The position numbers were made by a program, and so were the translations under genes. The notes under the pieces were generated by a model that worked only from the letters and a program-made list of their open reading frames with translations, was not told the origin of the DNA and ran no database searches. Below, one piece after another: positions 43,803 to 52,238 of a DNA stretch of 64,000 nt. The stretch covers positions 124,001-188,000 of the forward strand of contig NZ_JAHLQJ010000006.1 in the NCBI RefSeq assembly GCF_018919145.1, given 5' to 3'. Origin of the DNA: Paenibacillus brevis (GTDB lineage Bacteria > Bacillota > Bacilli > Paenibacillales > Paenibacillaceae). Each line of letters begins with the position of its first letter. The stretch's first letter is position 1.

Positions 43803-43979
43803 TCATCCCGCAGGAGGCTGCTTGCTCGATGATGAAGCCGGATCACAACAGGAAGCTGCACAGGATTGTTGTTGAGCGCAGGCTGCGCAGGCCCCTTGCT
43901 TCCGCTTTCGAATACCCCGGTAAAAAGCAAATCCAGCATAAGCGAACACAATCGTCAGGATCACGATATCAGCGATCAT
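43803..43979 (-). CDS. FeoB-associated Cys-rich membrane protein
   Basis: 58 residues. One N-terminal helix (IADIVILTIVFAYAGFAFY), a basic junction RGIRKRKQ, then a Cys-rich tail with CAAC, C and CC. This is the form of the small Cys-rich proteins coded after feoB in Firmicutes. It may help FeoB handle ferrous iron or be exposed to it. The ATG at 43979 has AGGAAG 8 bases upstream and lies 19 bases past the feoB stop, so it is the third gene of the operon. Confidence 0.8.
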   Translation of the reverse strand: MIADIVILTIVFAYAGFAFYRGIRKRKQGACAACAQQQSCAASCCDPASSSSKQPPAG

Positions 43980-43997
43980 TCGTTCATCTTCCTTCCA

Positions 43998-46015
43998 TTA
44001 AAAGATCAGCTTGCCCCCTTGATAAATAACGATCGATACGAGATATGCAAGCAGCAGAGCATATACTACCGAAAACGCAGTCCACTTCCAGGAGGAGGTT
44101 TCCTTCCGAAGGACACCCACGGTTGCCAGACAAGGCGTATATAACAGTATAAATGACATGAAGCTGTAAGCCTGAAGCGGAGTAAAGGCAGATGAAATTT
44201 GGACTTGCAGTCCGTTTATATCCGGTACATGGTAAATGATATTCATGGTTGAGACGACGACTTCTTTGGCCATAAAACCAGTAATTAATGCAGCGCCAGC
44301 TTGCCAGGTTCCGAAACCAACAGGTTGAAGCAGAGTGGCGATCATCCCGCCGATGTAGGCGAGGAAGCTATCGTCCATGGATTCGGCTACTCCTCCGGGC
44401 CCAAGGTAAGACATCATCCAGATCAGAACAGAGCCGGCAAGAATAAATGTACCAGCTTTGCGAAGGAATCCTTTTCCCTTCTCCCAGGTACTACGGAATA
44501 ATGTCCGTCCTTGCGGCAGACGGTAGGGAGGAAGCTCAATAAAGTAGAAGGATTTTTGATTCTTAAAGATAGTTTTGGAGAACAGTTTGGCAAGCAGCAA
44601 AGTGAGAAGAATACCAAGGATATATAGAGAGAAGACAACTAGAGCTTGCGATTCGGCAAAAAACACACCGGCAAATAAGGCATACACAGGAAGTCTGGCG
44701 GAACATGACATTAATGGCACCAGCAGCATCGTTAAGGTACGTTCCTTTTCCTGTTCAATCCCTCTGGAAGCCATAATTGCAGGCACGTTACAACCAAATC
44801 CAATGATAAATGGAATCAGCGACTTTCCGTTCAATCCGACCATTTCCATCAACCGGTCCATCATTACCGTAATCCGGCCATATAGCCGGTGTCTTCAATG
44901 AAGGAAATGATCAGAAACATGATGAAGATTTGCGGCATGAATACCAAGACACCGCCAACTCCTGCCACAATGCCGTCTAATATTAATGCCATAGTGAACC
45001 CGGAGACATTTAGAGCCTCAAGGGCTCCTGAAATTAAATTGCTCAGGGGTCCCGAAATAAAGGCATCCAGCATATCGGACAACGGATTCCCGAGCCAGTC
45101 AAACGTTAGTTTGAAGGTAAAGTACATAAAGGCTAAGAAGAGGGGGACTCCCCAAAACGGATGCAGGGCAAAGTGATCGATATGATCAGTCAGTGTCGTG
45201 CGGGCCTTTGGCTGGGTAATTACCGTACTTTTCAAAATTTCGTGAATGCGCTCCATGCGTACGGATCTCAAGTAGGCAGTCAGTGTCATGGATGGGTATG
45301 CTACTGCTAGCGATTGCTCGGTCCTGTCAAGAATAGCATCCAGACGAAGGGAACAATCGCCGTCTATTTTCAGGGAATTACGAACAGCTTGGTTGTTCTC
45401 GAGCAACTGGAGCGCAGCCCAACGCATTGAGAGACTTGGATTAGGGACAAATTCCGCTAATTCCCGGGAAATATCAAGGATAGCCTGTTCAACCACCTCA
45501 CCGTAATTAAGAACCCAGTGCGGGCCCGCGGTCTGCAAGGAAATGTGGCTCATAAGCTCCAATAACTCAGGACTCCCTTTTCCCGTCCGTGCAATCAATG
45601 GAATTACTGGAACCCCCAGCATGCTGGATAATGCCTCGAGCTGAATATGGATTCCACGGGATTGAGCAACATCCATCATATTTAAGCCGATCAGAAGGGG
45701 CTTGCCGTATTCAAGCATTTGTAAGGTGAGGTAGAGATTTCGTTCCAGTTGGGAGGCATCCACAATATTTATGATTGCTGTAGGCTCCTGGTCGACCAAA
45801 AATGTTGCAACCACGCCTTCATCTCTGGACACAGGATTCAGGGAATAAACACCGGGCAGATCTGTAATAGAACCTGTCTTATTGCGAAGCAGGCCTACTT
45901 TCTTCTCAACCGTGACACCGGACCAGTTGCCTACATACTGATATGAACTTGTCAGCGTATTAAACAACGAGGTTTTTCCTGTGTTTGGATTTCCGATCAA
46001 TGCGGCATTGTTCAA
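43998..46015 (-). pseudogene. feoB: ferrous iron transport protein B, interrupted by a single-base frameshift
   Basis: The upstream reading frame (46015 to 44864) holds the GTPase domain (GNPNTGKTSLFN, DLPGVYSL, NMMD) and the first membrane helices and stops just after FIEDTGYMAGLR. The downstream frame (to 43998) carries on with MMDRLMEMVGLNGKSLIPF and GFGCNVPAIMASRG. Adding one base near 44876, in the CCGG run, would restore GYMARITVMMDRL, the normal FeoB text, and a protein of about 670 residues. So it is either a recent real inactivation or a sequencing error in a short GC run; all other motifs are intact. Starts 4 bases inside the feoA end (ATGA overlap). Confidence 0.85.
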
Positions 46016-46254
46016 GATCCGGACACCTCGATCCGTGCAGCCTCTCTTCTGCGGATACTGAGGAGTTGACCGCGATATTCAAGCAATACAGGTCCGCCCC
46101 ATAGACAGTAACGCTTGACGGTGATGCTTGCGCCCTCATGAATGCCAAGGTCTGCAAGTCTCCGCCGCAGCATAGGGTCGATATGTATCAGCTTCGAGAT
46201 TATAGCGGAATGACCAGGTTTTAACCGAATCAGATGTTCTGAACTGGGCTGCAT
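46012..46254 (-). CDS. feoA: FeoA-family ferrous iron transport protein
   Basis: 80 residues, SH3-like FeoA domain: LADLGIHEGASITVKRY, GGPVLLEYRGQLLSIRRREA (the usual 'gdPi.v.v.g..iaLrr.eA' pattern). A cytosolic partner of FeoB. The ATG at 46254 with GGAGGG 6 bases upstream is preferred over an earlier in-frame start. First gene of feoA-feoB-Cys-rich protein. Confidence 0.88.
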   Translation of the reverse strand: MQPSSEHLIRLKPGHSAIISKLIHIDPMLRRRLADLGIHEGASITVKRYCLWGGPVLLEYRGQLLSIRRREAARIEVSGS

Positions 46255-46283
46255 TGTTTTCCCTCCATTACATATTTCGATAT

Positions 46284-46298
46284 TGATAATCACTCTCA
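46284..46298. promoter_or_regulatory. Fur-box-like site upstream of feoA
   Basis: TGATAAT-C-ACTCTCA fits the 7-1-7 Fur consensus (TGATAATNATTATCA) fully on the left and 5/7 on the right. It lies 30 bases upstream of feoA, as expected for iron-repressed uptake. Confidence 0.55.
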
Positions 46299-46447
46299 AA
46301 CGGGATCAATATACAAGATACTTATGGAATTAACTGTGAAAATAGTCACATAAAACAATAAAAGAAATGGCTTTACGTCTTTACTTTTGCTTTTCTCTTC
46401 AAGTAAGATGGTAGATAAAACACGCACAGAGAAGGGACACGGTACAG

Positions 46448-47410
46448 ATGAAAGAAAACCAATGCAAAATCGTAGACTGTACAATTCGAGACGGGGGACT
46501 TGTTAATAACTGGGACTTCAGTGTTGAGTTTGTTCAAAAATTATATGCAGGCTTGAACGAGGCCGGCGTCGATTATATGGAAATCGGATATAAAAACTCT
46601 CCTAAGCTGTTGAAGGGAGCTGACGAGGCCGGACCTTGGCGTTTTCTAAATGATGATTTCCTGAAAAAGGTCATTCCGAATAAAGGGAATACGAAGCTCT
46701 CTGCACTGGTGGATATCGGACGAGTAGATGAGAATGATATTTTGCCGCGCAGTGAAAGCTTGCTTGATCTGATTCGGGTTGCCTGTTATGTGAAGGATGT
46801 GGACAAGGCCTTGAAGCTTGTTCAGACTTTTCATGACCGCGGATATGAGACAACCATTAATATTATGGCGCTGTCCAACGTTATGGAGCATGAGCTGCTT
46901 GAGGCGTTCGACATGATCAAGAACAGTGTCGTGGATGTCGTATATATTGTAGATTCTTATGGCAGTCTGGACTATAAAGACATGGAGCTTTTGGTGAATA
47001 AGTTCAAGCAGCATCTGCCGAACAAGCGTCTGGGCGTTCATACGCACAACAATTTGCAGCTCGCATTTTCCAACACGCTTGTCGCTGCGGATTTGGGCGT
47101 CGAGCTGCTTGATGCTTCTGTCTACGGTATGGGACGTGCCGCAGGCAATTGTCCTACGGAGCTGTTAGTCACCCATCTGAAAAATACGAATTACCAGCTG
47201 CGTCCTGTACTGGAGGTATTGGAGCAACTGCTGGTTCCTTTGCGGGAGAAGGAAGAATGGGGATATCTGATCCCCTACATGATTACAGGAAGTCTGGATG
47301 AGCATCCGCGATCGGCAATGGCCCTGCGCGCCGCTGAGGACAAGGACAAATCGGTCGATTTCTATGATAAGCTGACCACACCGGAAGTCGGATTCGACAA
47401 GAACAAGTAA
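46448..47410 (+). CDS. DRE-TIM-type aldolase/metallolyase-like protein of unknown substrate
   Basis: 320 residues, HMGL-like TIM barrel. IVDCTIRDGGLVNNWDF carries the R-D-G metal/acid motif, YMEIGYKNSP follows strand 2, VVYIVDSYGSLD and GVHTHNNLQLAFSNTL hold the His-x-His metal ligands. It is closest in form to 4-hydroxy-2-oxovalerate aldolases (MhpE-like) but lacks partner genes of an aromatic-degradation operon; such aldolase-domain proteins also occur in surface-sugar clusters. Divergent from feoA, ATG with AAGGG upstream. Activity is undetermined. Confidence 0.7.
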   Translation: MKENQCKIVDCTIRDGGLVNNWDFSVEFVQKLYAGLNEAGVDYMEIGYKNSPKLLKGADEAGPWRFLNDDFLKKVIPNKGNTKLSALVDIGRVDENDILPRSESLLDLIRVACYVKDVDKALKLVQTFHDRGYETTINIMALSNVMEHELLEAFDMIKNSVVDVVYIVDSYGSLDYKDMELLVNKFKQHLPNKRLGVHTHNNLQLAFSNTLVAADLGVELLDASVYGMGRAAGNCPTELLVTHLKNTNYQLRPVLEVLEQLLVPLREKEEWGYLIPYMITGSLDEHPRSAMALRAAEDKDKSVDFYDKLTTPEVGFDKNK

Positions 47411-47418
47411 GCATTGTG

Positions 47419-47470
47419 CTGAATAGGGCCATCCCAAGAGACTTGATCTGGAGGGAGGCCCTATTTATGT
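47419..47470 (+). terminator. possible terminator after the aldolase-like gene
   Basis: AATAGGGCC / GGCCCTATT arms with a 30-base loop, followed by TATGTT. Weak T-run. Confidence 0.4.
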
Positions 47471-47561
47471 TAGGAGACCGGCATATCGCCGGATTTATGC
47501 TGACAGGTGCAGTGTTGCATTGCAGTATCGGGAGAACAGTTAAACATTAGGGCGAGTTAGA

Positions 47562-47698
47562 GAGGGCAACGTGTAAAGAGTTGTTACGATCGCTGTTGTT
47601 CGCGGATTTCTTTAATTGGACTAAGTTCTGACAAGGAAGAAATCCGCTCACAAAGGCGACCGCTCTGCTTCTTCACAACCCTTTACACTTATGCCCTT
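47562..47698. repeat. 135-bp imperfect palindrome (MITE-like or structured element)
   Basis: The two halves are inverted copies: GGGC, GTGTAAAG (47571-47578) / CTTTACAC (47681-47688), GTTGT / ACAAC, and a perfect 11-bp inner stem GCGGATTTCTT (47602-47612) / AAGAAATCCGC (47637-47647), with a 24-base centre. No coding. Size and symmetry suit a small non-autonomous mobile element or a repeat of REP/BIME type. Confidence 0.6.
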
Positions 47699-48225
47699 TG
47701 CAATTCAACCATAATGCAGTTTGCACAGGGTGCGCCTAAACTGCAATGCAATATGCTGCGCTGCAATAGGCTTGCCTCCCGTGGCATGTCAGCAGGATAT
47801 GCGCGCAAGCCTTGGTTAAAGCGCGGGGCAATTGTCCGATTCGCTTTACGCGTGAACATGATGGCAAGCCGACGCGTGCCTGGAGTACCGCCTCGTTTCA
47901 CGATGCTCCGGTCTTACGCCAAATTCCGCTTATTCACAGACATTCCAGTTTTGCTCCGGATTTAACCTTTTTCACTGCATGCGTGTGATAAGTATTTCAA
48001 GTGATCGACCGATCACGTTATGTTGCGAAATGCCGCGTGCAAATCTCAGCGAGCGGTGTGCGTCATTAAGAGGGTGCAGCATCATTAGCATGCTTCTATT
48101 AACCGCAATGAATAATAATACGAAAATTGTTATTTTAAAATGGATGAAGCAGGAATAAATCGTTTCTTGTTGAATTATTATTGAGTGCGACTTGCAAGAT
48201 ACCAACCTCCAGGAGTTGAGCATAT
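47699..48225. other. non-coding region upstream of the GGDEF-EAL gene
   Basis: Holds a small hairpin TGCAGTTT (47715-47722) / AAACTGCA (47738-47745). Two overlapping open frames on opposite strands (about 70-83 codons) lack ribosome-binding sites and protein-like composition. I recognised no promoter or riboswitch. Confidence 0.4.
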
Positions 48226-50346
48226 ATGAATGTCAGGACAGAGGAGAAGACGGCAGTTATTCACATCGGGCTTGGTCTGTTGGTAATGTTAAGTCTATTC
48301 GCATTTTTTAAAAATTCTGGAAGTTTTGCTGATACTCAGATCATTCAGATTATCCAGCTGGTAGGAGGATTGCTCTGCGGTGCAGTGGCGTTCGCTATTT
48401 TTGCACAGGGCTGGATCTGGTTTGCCGAAAAGCTGTCCAAGCATCGCTTCTACACAGCAATCCTGTTCATCGTGCTGGCGGGTTTCAGTTTTCTGCTTGC
48501 CATGGGGCCGGACGGAGTAGGAGTACGGGATGCCGATATCGGTACCCGGCTAAGCAATGTCTGCCTGGTTATCTCCCACCTGATTTGTGCTGTAGGAATG
48601 TTATTGATATTTTCGGCTTCGGATAATCAAATTACGAGACGATATAAAGTAAGTGCTTTGCTTGGGACAGCCATCGGAAGCGGTGCGCTGCTTCTGCTTT
48701 TATTCTCTTATCAGCAGATTTTACCGGAAAGTATGTTGGAGCTTGGGAGCTTTCCTCAATTTAAAGCAACGATATGGATTATTACCATGCTGCTGTATTC
48801 TGCGGCGATTGCCGGAGTGATGTACCATCATCGCAAAGCAAGAACGATCGCATCGCTGACGGTGGTTCGTGCCTTGCTGTTTATGATGATGGGCTATTCC
48901 CTGCTGTTGACCGGAGATCCCGCAAAGCCCAGCCTTTATCATATGATTGGACAATGGTACATGGCGATATCCTATTATTTTGTGCTTAAAGGGGTTTATC
49001 AGCTGACGATTCTGGAGCCTTTCCGCGTCCAGCAGAAGATCGAAGCGCGCATGAAGCATATGGCTTATCATGATGACCTGACGGGTCTTCCCAATATTCG
49101 TCGTTTGAAGGAGACGCTTGCGGGGCTGCTTAGTTCCTCCTCAAGGACCTCTGAGCTGAAGGGCGTCGCGGTTGTCAATATCGATCGCTTTAAGGCAATC
49201 AATGATTCATTAGGCTACAGCACAGGCGATCTGCTGCTGAGAGAGCTCGGCAAAAGGCTCGAAATGTTATGCACAGAGCAGGAGAAGGTATATCGGCTGG
49301 GTGATGATGAATTCGCTTTGATATTCACAGGAATTACCCAATCGAAGCAGCTTGAAGACCGTGCAGAGCAATTGCTTCATTCTGTTAATCCCTCCATCAC
49401 AATCGTGGATACGGAGTACCACGTTTCCCTCAGCATGGGATTGGCCATTTTCCCGTATGATGCGAGAAGCGTGGATCATTTGATTCAGTATGCGGACATG
49501 GCCGTGCATTATGCTAAAGAACGAGATGTGACATTTCTACGGTATTCGGAAGACATGAAATTGCGTACACAGGCAAGAGTGGAATTGGAAAACGATATGC
49601 GAAAAGCCTTGGAGAGAGAGGAATTCTTCCTTGAATTCCAGCCTCAGTTCAATTTACTGAGCGGGAAAATGGTGGGTATGGAGGCCTTGGTAAGGTGGAA
49701 TCATCCGAAGCGCGGCCTGCTTCCTCCCAATGAGTTCATTCCGATTGCGGAAGAGTCCGGTTTAATTGTCCCGCTGGGAGAATGGGTGCTCAAGACAGCT
49801 TGTGAGCATAACAGAAGATGGCAGCTTGAAGGCTTTGATCCGGTATGTGTATCCGTCAATTTATCCATGCGGCAGTTCAGACAATACAACCTGGCGGAAA
49901 AGGTCGACTCCATTCTAAAAGAGGTTGGACTTGATGCCCGCTACCTTGAGCTTGAAGTAACAGAAAGCATGACCTTTGATATTGAGACGGCTCTGAATCA
50001 ATTGGAGAGCTTGAAGAAGCTGGGCGTACATATCAGTATCGATGATTTCGGCACAGGGTACAGCTCTTTGAATTATCTGAAAAGTCTTCCTATCGACCGC
50101 CTCAAGATTGACCGTTCCTTTGTAAGGGAAGTCATGATTGACGGTAATGATGCAGCAATTGTATCCACGATCACGATGATGGCACATCACTTGAAATTAA
50201 AGGTTACGGCTGAAGGGGTGGAGAGCAAGGAGCAGTTGGAGTTTTTGAAGCAGCAGAATTGCCATGAGGGTCAAGGCTACCTGTTCAGCAAGCCCGTTAA
50301 AGCAGAAGTATTGAGAGATCATTTCCTGAACCGGAAGGCAGGATAA
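48226..50346 (+). CDS. membrane GGDEF-EAL protein, probable c-di-GMP phosphodiesterase
   Basis: 706 residues. About eight transmembrane helices (residues 10-265) form an N-terminal sensor. GGDEF domain about 280-435: DDLTGLPNIRRL is present but the signature is RLGDDEFAL (GDDEF, first Gly site altered), and the RxxD product-inhibition site is absent, so cyclase activity is doubtful. EAL domain about 450-700 has the catalytic residues: GMEALVRWNHP, CVSVNLSMRQF, ELEVTESMTFD, IDDFGTGYSSL, LKIDRSFV, VTAEGVESKEQL. Expected net action: c-di-GMP hydrolysis at the membrane. ATG at 48226 with CAGGAG 10 bases upstream. Confidence 0.88.
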   Translation: MNVRTEEKTAVIHIGLGLLVMLSLFAFFKNSGSFADTQIIQIIQLVGGLLCGAVAFAIFAQGWIWFAEKLSKHRFYTAILFIVLAGFSFLLAMGPDGVGVRDADIGTRLSNVCLVISHLICAVGMLLIFSASDNQITRRYKVSALLGTAIGSGALLLLLFSYQQILPESMLELGSFPQFKATIWIITMLLYSAAIAGVMYHHRKARTIASLTVVRALLFMMMGYSLLLTGDPAKPSLYHMIGQWYMAISYYFVLKGVYQLTILEPFRVQQKIEARMKHMAYHDDLTGLPNIRRLKETLAGLLSSSSRTSELKGVAVVNIDRFKAINDSLGYSTGDLLLRELGKRLEMLCTEQEKVYRLGDDEFALIFTGITQSKQLEDRAEQLLHSVNPSITIVDTEYHVSLSMGLAIFPYDARSVDHLIQYADMAVHYAKERDVTFLRYSEDMKLRTQARVELENDMRKALEREEFFLEFQPQFNLLSGKMVGMEALVRWNHPKRGLLPPNEFIPIAEESGLIVPLGEWVLKTACEHNRRWQLEGFDPVCVSVNLSMRQFRQYNLAEKVDSILKEVGLDARYLELEVTESMTFDIETALNQLESLKKLGVHISIDDFGTGYSSLNYLKSLPIDRLKIDRSFVREVMIDGNDAAIVSTITMMAHHLKLKVTAEGVESKEQLEFLKQQNCHEGQGYLFSKPVKAEVLRDHFLNRKAG

Positions 50347-50353
50347 ATAAAGG

Positions 50354-50403
50354 GAAAGGCAGTTCTATCAGCCCGCGGGCAGAAGAGCTGCCTTTATTTT
50401 TAT
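50354..50403 (+). terminator. terminator of the GGDEF-EAL gene
   Basis: AAAGGCAG / CTGCCTTT arms followed by ATTTTTATG. Confidence 0.7.
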
Positions 50404-50429
50404 GAAGTGATAGATGGAATGAGACATAA

Positions 50430-50470
50430 CAAAAAACAGCCGCTTAGGAAGAACTTCCTAACGACTGCTA
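50430..50470 (-). terminator. terminator of the tRNA operon
   Basis: On the minus strand AGCAGTCGTTAGGAAG pairs with CTTCCTAAGCGGCTG across a 3-base loop, with wobble, then TTTTTTG. Confidence 0.8.
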
Positions 50471-50485
50471 AACTGTAAATATAGA

Positions 50486-50559
50486 TGGAGCGGGTGATGG
50501 GAATCGAACCCACGCTACCAGCTTGGAAGGCTGGAGTTCTACCATTGAACTACACCCGC
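50486..50559 (-). tRNA. tRNA-Gly (anticodon TCC)
   Basis: Complete cloverleaf including encoded CCA: acceptor GCGGGTG / CACCCGC, D-loop TAGTTCAATGGTAGAA, anticodon loop CTTCCAA with TCC, T-arm GGGTTCGATTCCC, discriminator T, then CCA. Confidence 0.95.
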
Positions 50560-50568
50560 AACTTATAA

Positions 50569-50645
50569 TGGTCGGGACGACACGATTTGAACATGCGACC
50601 CCCTGGTCCCAAACCAGGTGCTCTACCAAGCTGAGCTACGTCCCG
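50569..50645 (-). tRNA. tRNA-Pro (anticodon TGG)
   Basis: 77 nt with encoded CCA: acceptor CGGGACG / CGTCCCG, D-arm TAGCTCAGCTTGGTAGAGC, anticodon loop TTTGGGA with TGG, T-loop GTTCAAATC. Lies 9 bases upstream of tRNA-Gly in the same transcript. Confidence 0.95.
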
Positions 50646-50768
50646 TCAACTTCACATTGGGTAAATTCTTTAGTGAAGACAAGAAATAATATAGCACTTT
50701 TCAAGAAGGGATGCAAGCACTTTTTGCCTCAACAAAAATTGCTTGCCGGAGAAATTTCAAGGCATTGC

Positions 50769-50797
50769 TTGCCATCGAAGTCAACTTTTCATATAAT
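50769..50797 (+). promoter_or_regulatory. promoter of pheST
   Basis: TTGCCA (50769-50774), 17-base spacer, TATAAT (50792-50797). Confidence 0.8.
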
Positions 50798-50824
50798 AGC
50801 AGATAATTGAACAAGCAAATGCAA

Positions 50825-51114
50825 AGATGGAGATAAGTAAGCAGAAGCCTCCTCACAGGGACAGGGTGCCATAGATTGAGAGCACTCTTGCGGAAACAGG
50901 CTGCTGAAGTTCACTCCGGAGCAGTGCCTTGAACCTGATGTGGATTTTAATCCCACGGCAATAGAGGCTACCGGCTGCGACCCGTTATGTCGATCAAGTG
51001 AGAATTCAGGCGAGGCTGCGATTCAGCTGTATTTGCAGATGCTTATGAGTTCTAACAAGGGTGGTACCACGGTCTGTTCGTCCCTTTCTGGGAGAACAGG
51101 CCTTTTTTATTTTT
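50825..51114 (+). promoter_or_regulatory. T-box riboswitch of pheST, phenylalanine-specific
   Basis: T-box core GGGTGGTACCACGG at 51059-51072, followed by a terminator GGTCTGTTC...GAACAGGCC and TTTTTTATTTTT. The specifier loop reads GAAG-TTC-ACTCC, TTC (50910-50912) being a Phe codon followed by A. It senses uncharged tRNA(Phe) and controls phenylalanyl-tRNA synthetase. Confidence 0.93.
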
Positions 51115-51176
51115 CCAGTGAGGCAATAATGGCCATGAAAGATCTTAGCATGACAGTCTAAAGGGGGATTCAATCA

Positions 51177-52211
51177 ATGAAAGAACGTCTGGAATCATTG
51201 AAGCAGGAAGCAGTGGAGCAGCTTGGCGGGGTTGCCGATGTAGCCCAGTTAAATGACCTTCGGGTAAAGTATTTGGGGAAAAAGGGAGCACTGACGGAAA
51301 TCCTGCGGGGCATGGGTGCATTGAGTGCCGAGGAGCGCCCGATCATTGGCCAGGTGGCAAATGAGGTGCGGAGCGTTATTGAAGCTCTTGTTGAAGAGAA
51401 GCAGGCAGCGTTCGACCGTAAGGAGACAGAAGGACGCTTGGCGGCGGAGAAGGTCGATGTTACTCTGCCAGGACGTCCAATGACGCAAGGCTCAGTTCAT
51501 CCGTTGAATCAGATCATTCAGGAGATTGAAGACATTTTTATCGGTATGGGCTATCGAATTGCTGAAGGACCCGAGGTGGAGACGGATTATTATAACTTTG
51601 AAGCGCTGAATCTTCCGAAGAATCACCCAGCGCGGGATATGCAGGATTCCTTCTATCTGACGGAGGAATTGCTGATGCGTACCCAGACCTCTCCGGTTCA
51701 GGTGCGTACCATGGAGGCGATGAAAGGTGAGGTGCCGGTCAAGGTCATCTGCCCGGGGCGCGTATTCCGGCGTGATGACGACGATGCGACGCATTCCTTC
51801 CAGTTCCATCAAATCGAAGGCCTTGTTATTGGCGAAAAGATTCGAATGAGCGACCTGAAGGGCACGTTACTGGAATTCACCCGTAAAATGTTCGGCAGCC
51901 AGACTCAAATCCGGTTGCGTCCAAGCTTTTTCCCGTTCACTGAACCAAGCGTTGAGGTTGATGTAACTTGCGTGAAGTGCGGTGGAGACGGCTGCAGAGT
52001 GTGCAAAAATTCCGGCTGGTTGGAAATCCTGGGCAGCGGCATGGTACACCCTCGCGTTCTGGAGATGAGCGGCTACGATCCTGAGAAGTATAGCGGCTTT
52101 GCCTTTGGCATGGGGGTTGAACGGATTGCGATGCTGAAGTACGGTGTCGACGACATCCGTCATTTCTTTACTAATGATCTGCGTTTCCTGCAGCAGTTTT
52201 CGAGAATATAG
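51177..52211 (+). CDS. pheS: phenylalanyl-tRNA synthetase alpha subunit
   Basis: 344 residues. N-terminal coiled coil that binds tRNA, then the class II catalytic core: [19 protein letters not shown], motif 2 [37 protein letters not shown], and motif 3 [17 protein letters not shown]. It attaches Phe to tRNA(Phe) as part of the (alpha-beta)2 enzyme. The [12 protein letters not shown]ys cluster is the usual one in bacterial PheS. ATG behind AAAGGGGG; pheT follows by 27 bases. Confidence 0.97.
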   Translation: MKERLESLKQEAVEQLGGVADVAQLNDLRVKYLGKKGALTEILRGMGALSAEERPIIGQVANEVRSVIEALVEEKQAAFDRKETEGRLAAEKVDVTLPGRPMTQGSVHPLNQIIQEIEDIFIGMGYRIAEGPEVETDYYNFEALNLPKNHPARDMQDSFYLTEELLMRTQTSPVQVRTMEAMKGEVPVKVICPGRVFRRDDDDATHSFQFHQIEGLVIGEKIRMSDLKGTLLEFTRKMFGSQTQIRLRPSFFPFTEPSVEVDVTCVKCGGDGCRVCKNSGWLEILGSGMVHPRVLEMSGYDPEKYSGFAFGMGVERIAMLKYGVDDIRHFFTNDLRFLQQFSRI

Positions 52212-52238
52212 AGCGCCGAATAGGAAGGGGAATAAACG

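Noticed and set aside
47467..47550. 27-codon ORF with GGAGGGAGG eight bases upstream
   Set aside because: The apparent ribosome-binding site is part of the hairpin after the aldolase-like gene, and the peptide has no recognisable features.
47689..47965. Two overlapping open frames on opposite strands (about 70 and 83 codons)
   Set aside because: No ribosome-binding sites, unusual composition rich in Arg, Met and Cys, and overlap of the palindrome edge; most likely non-coding.
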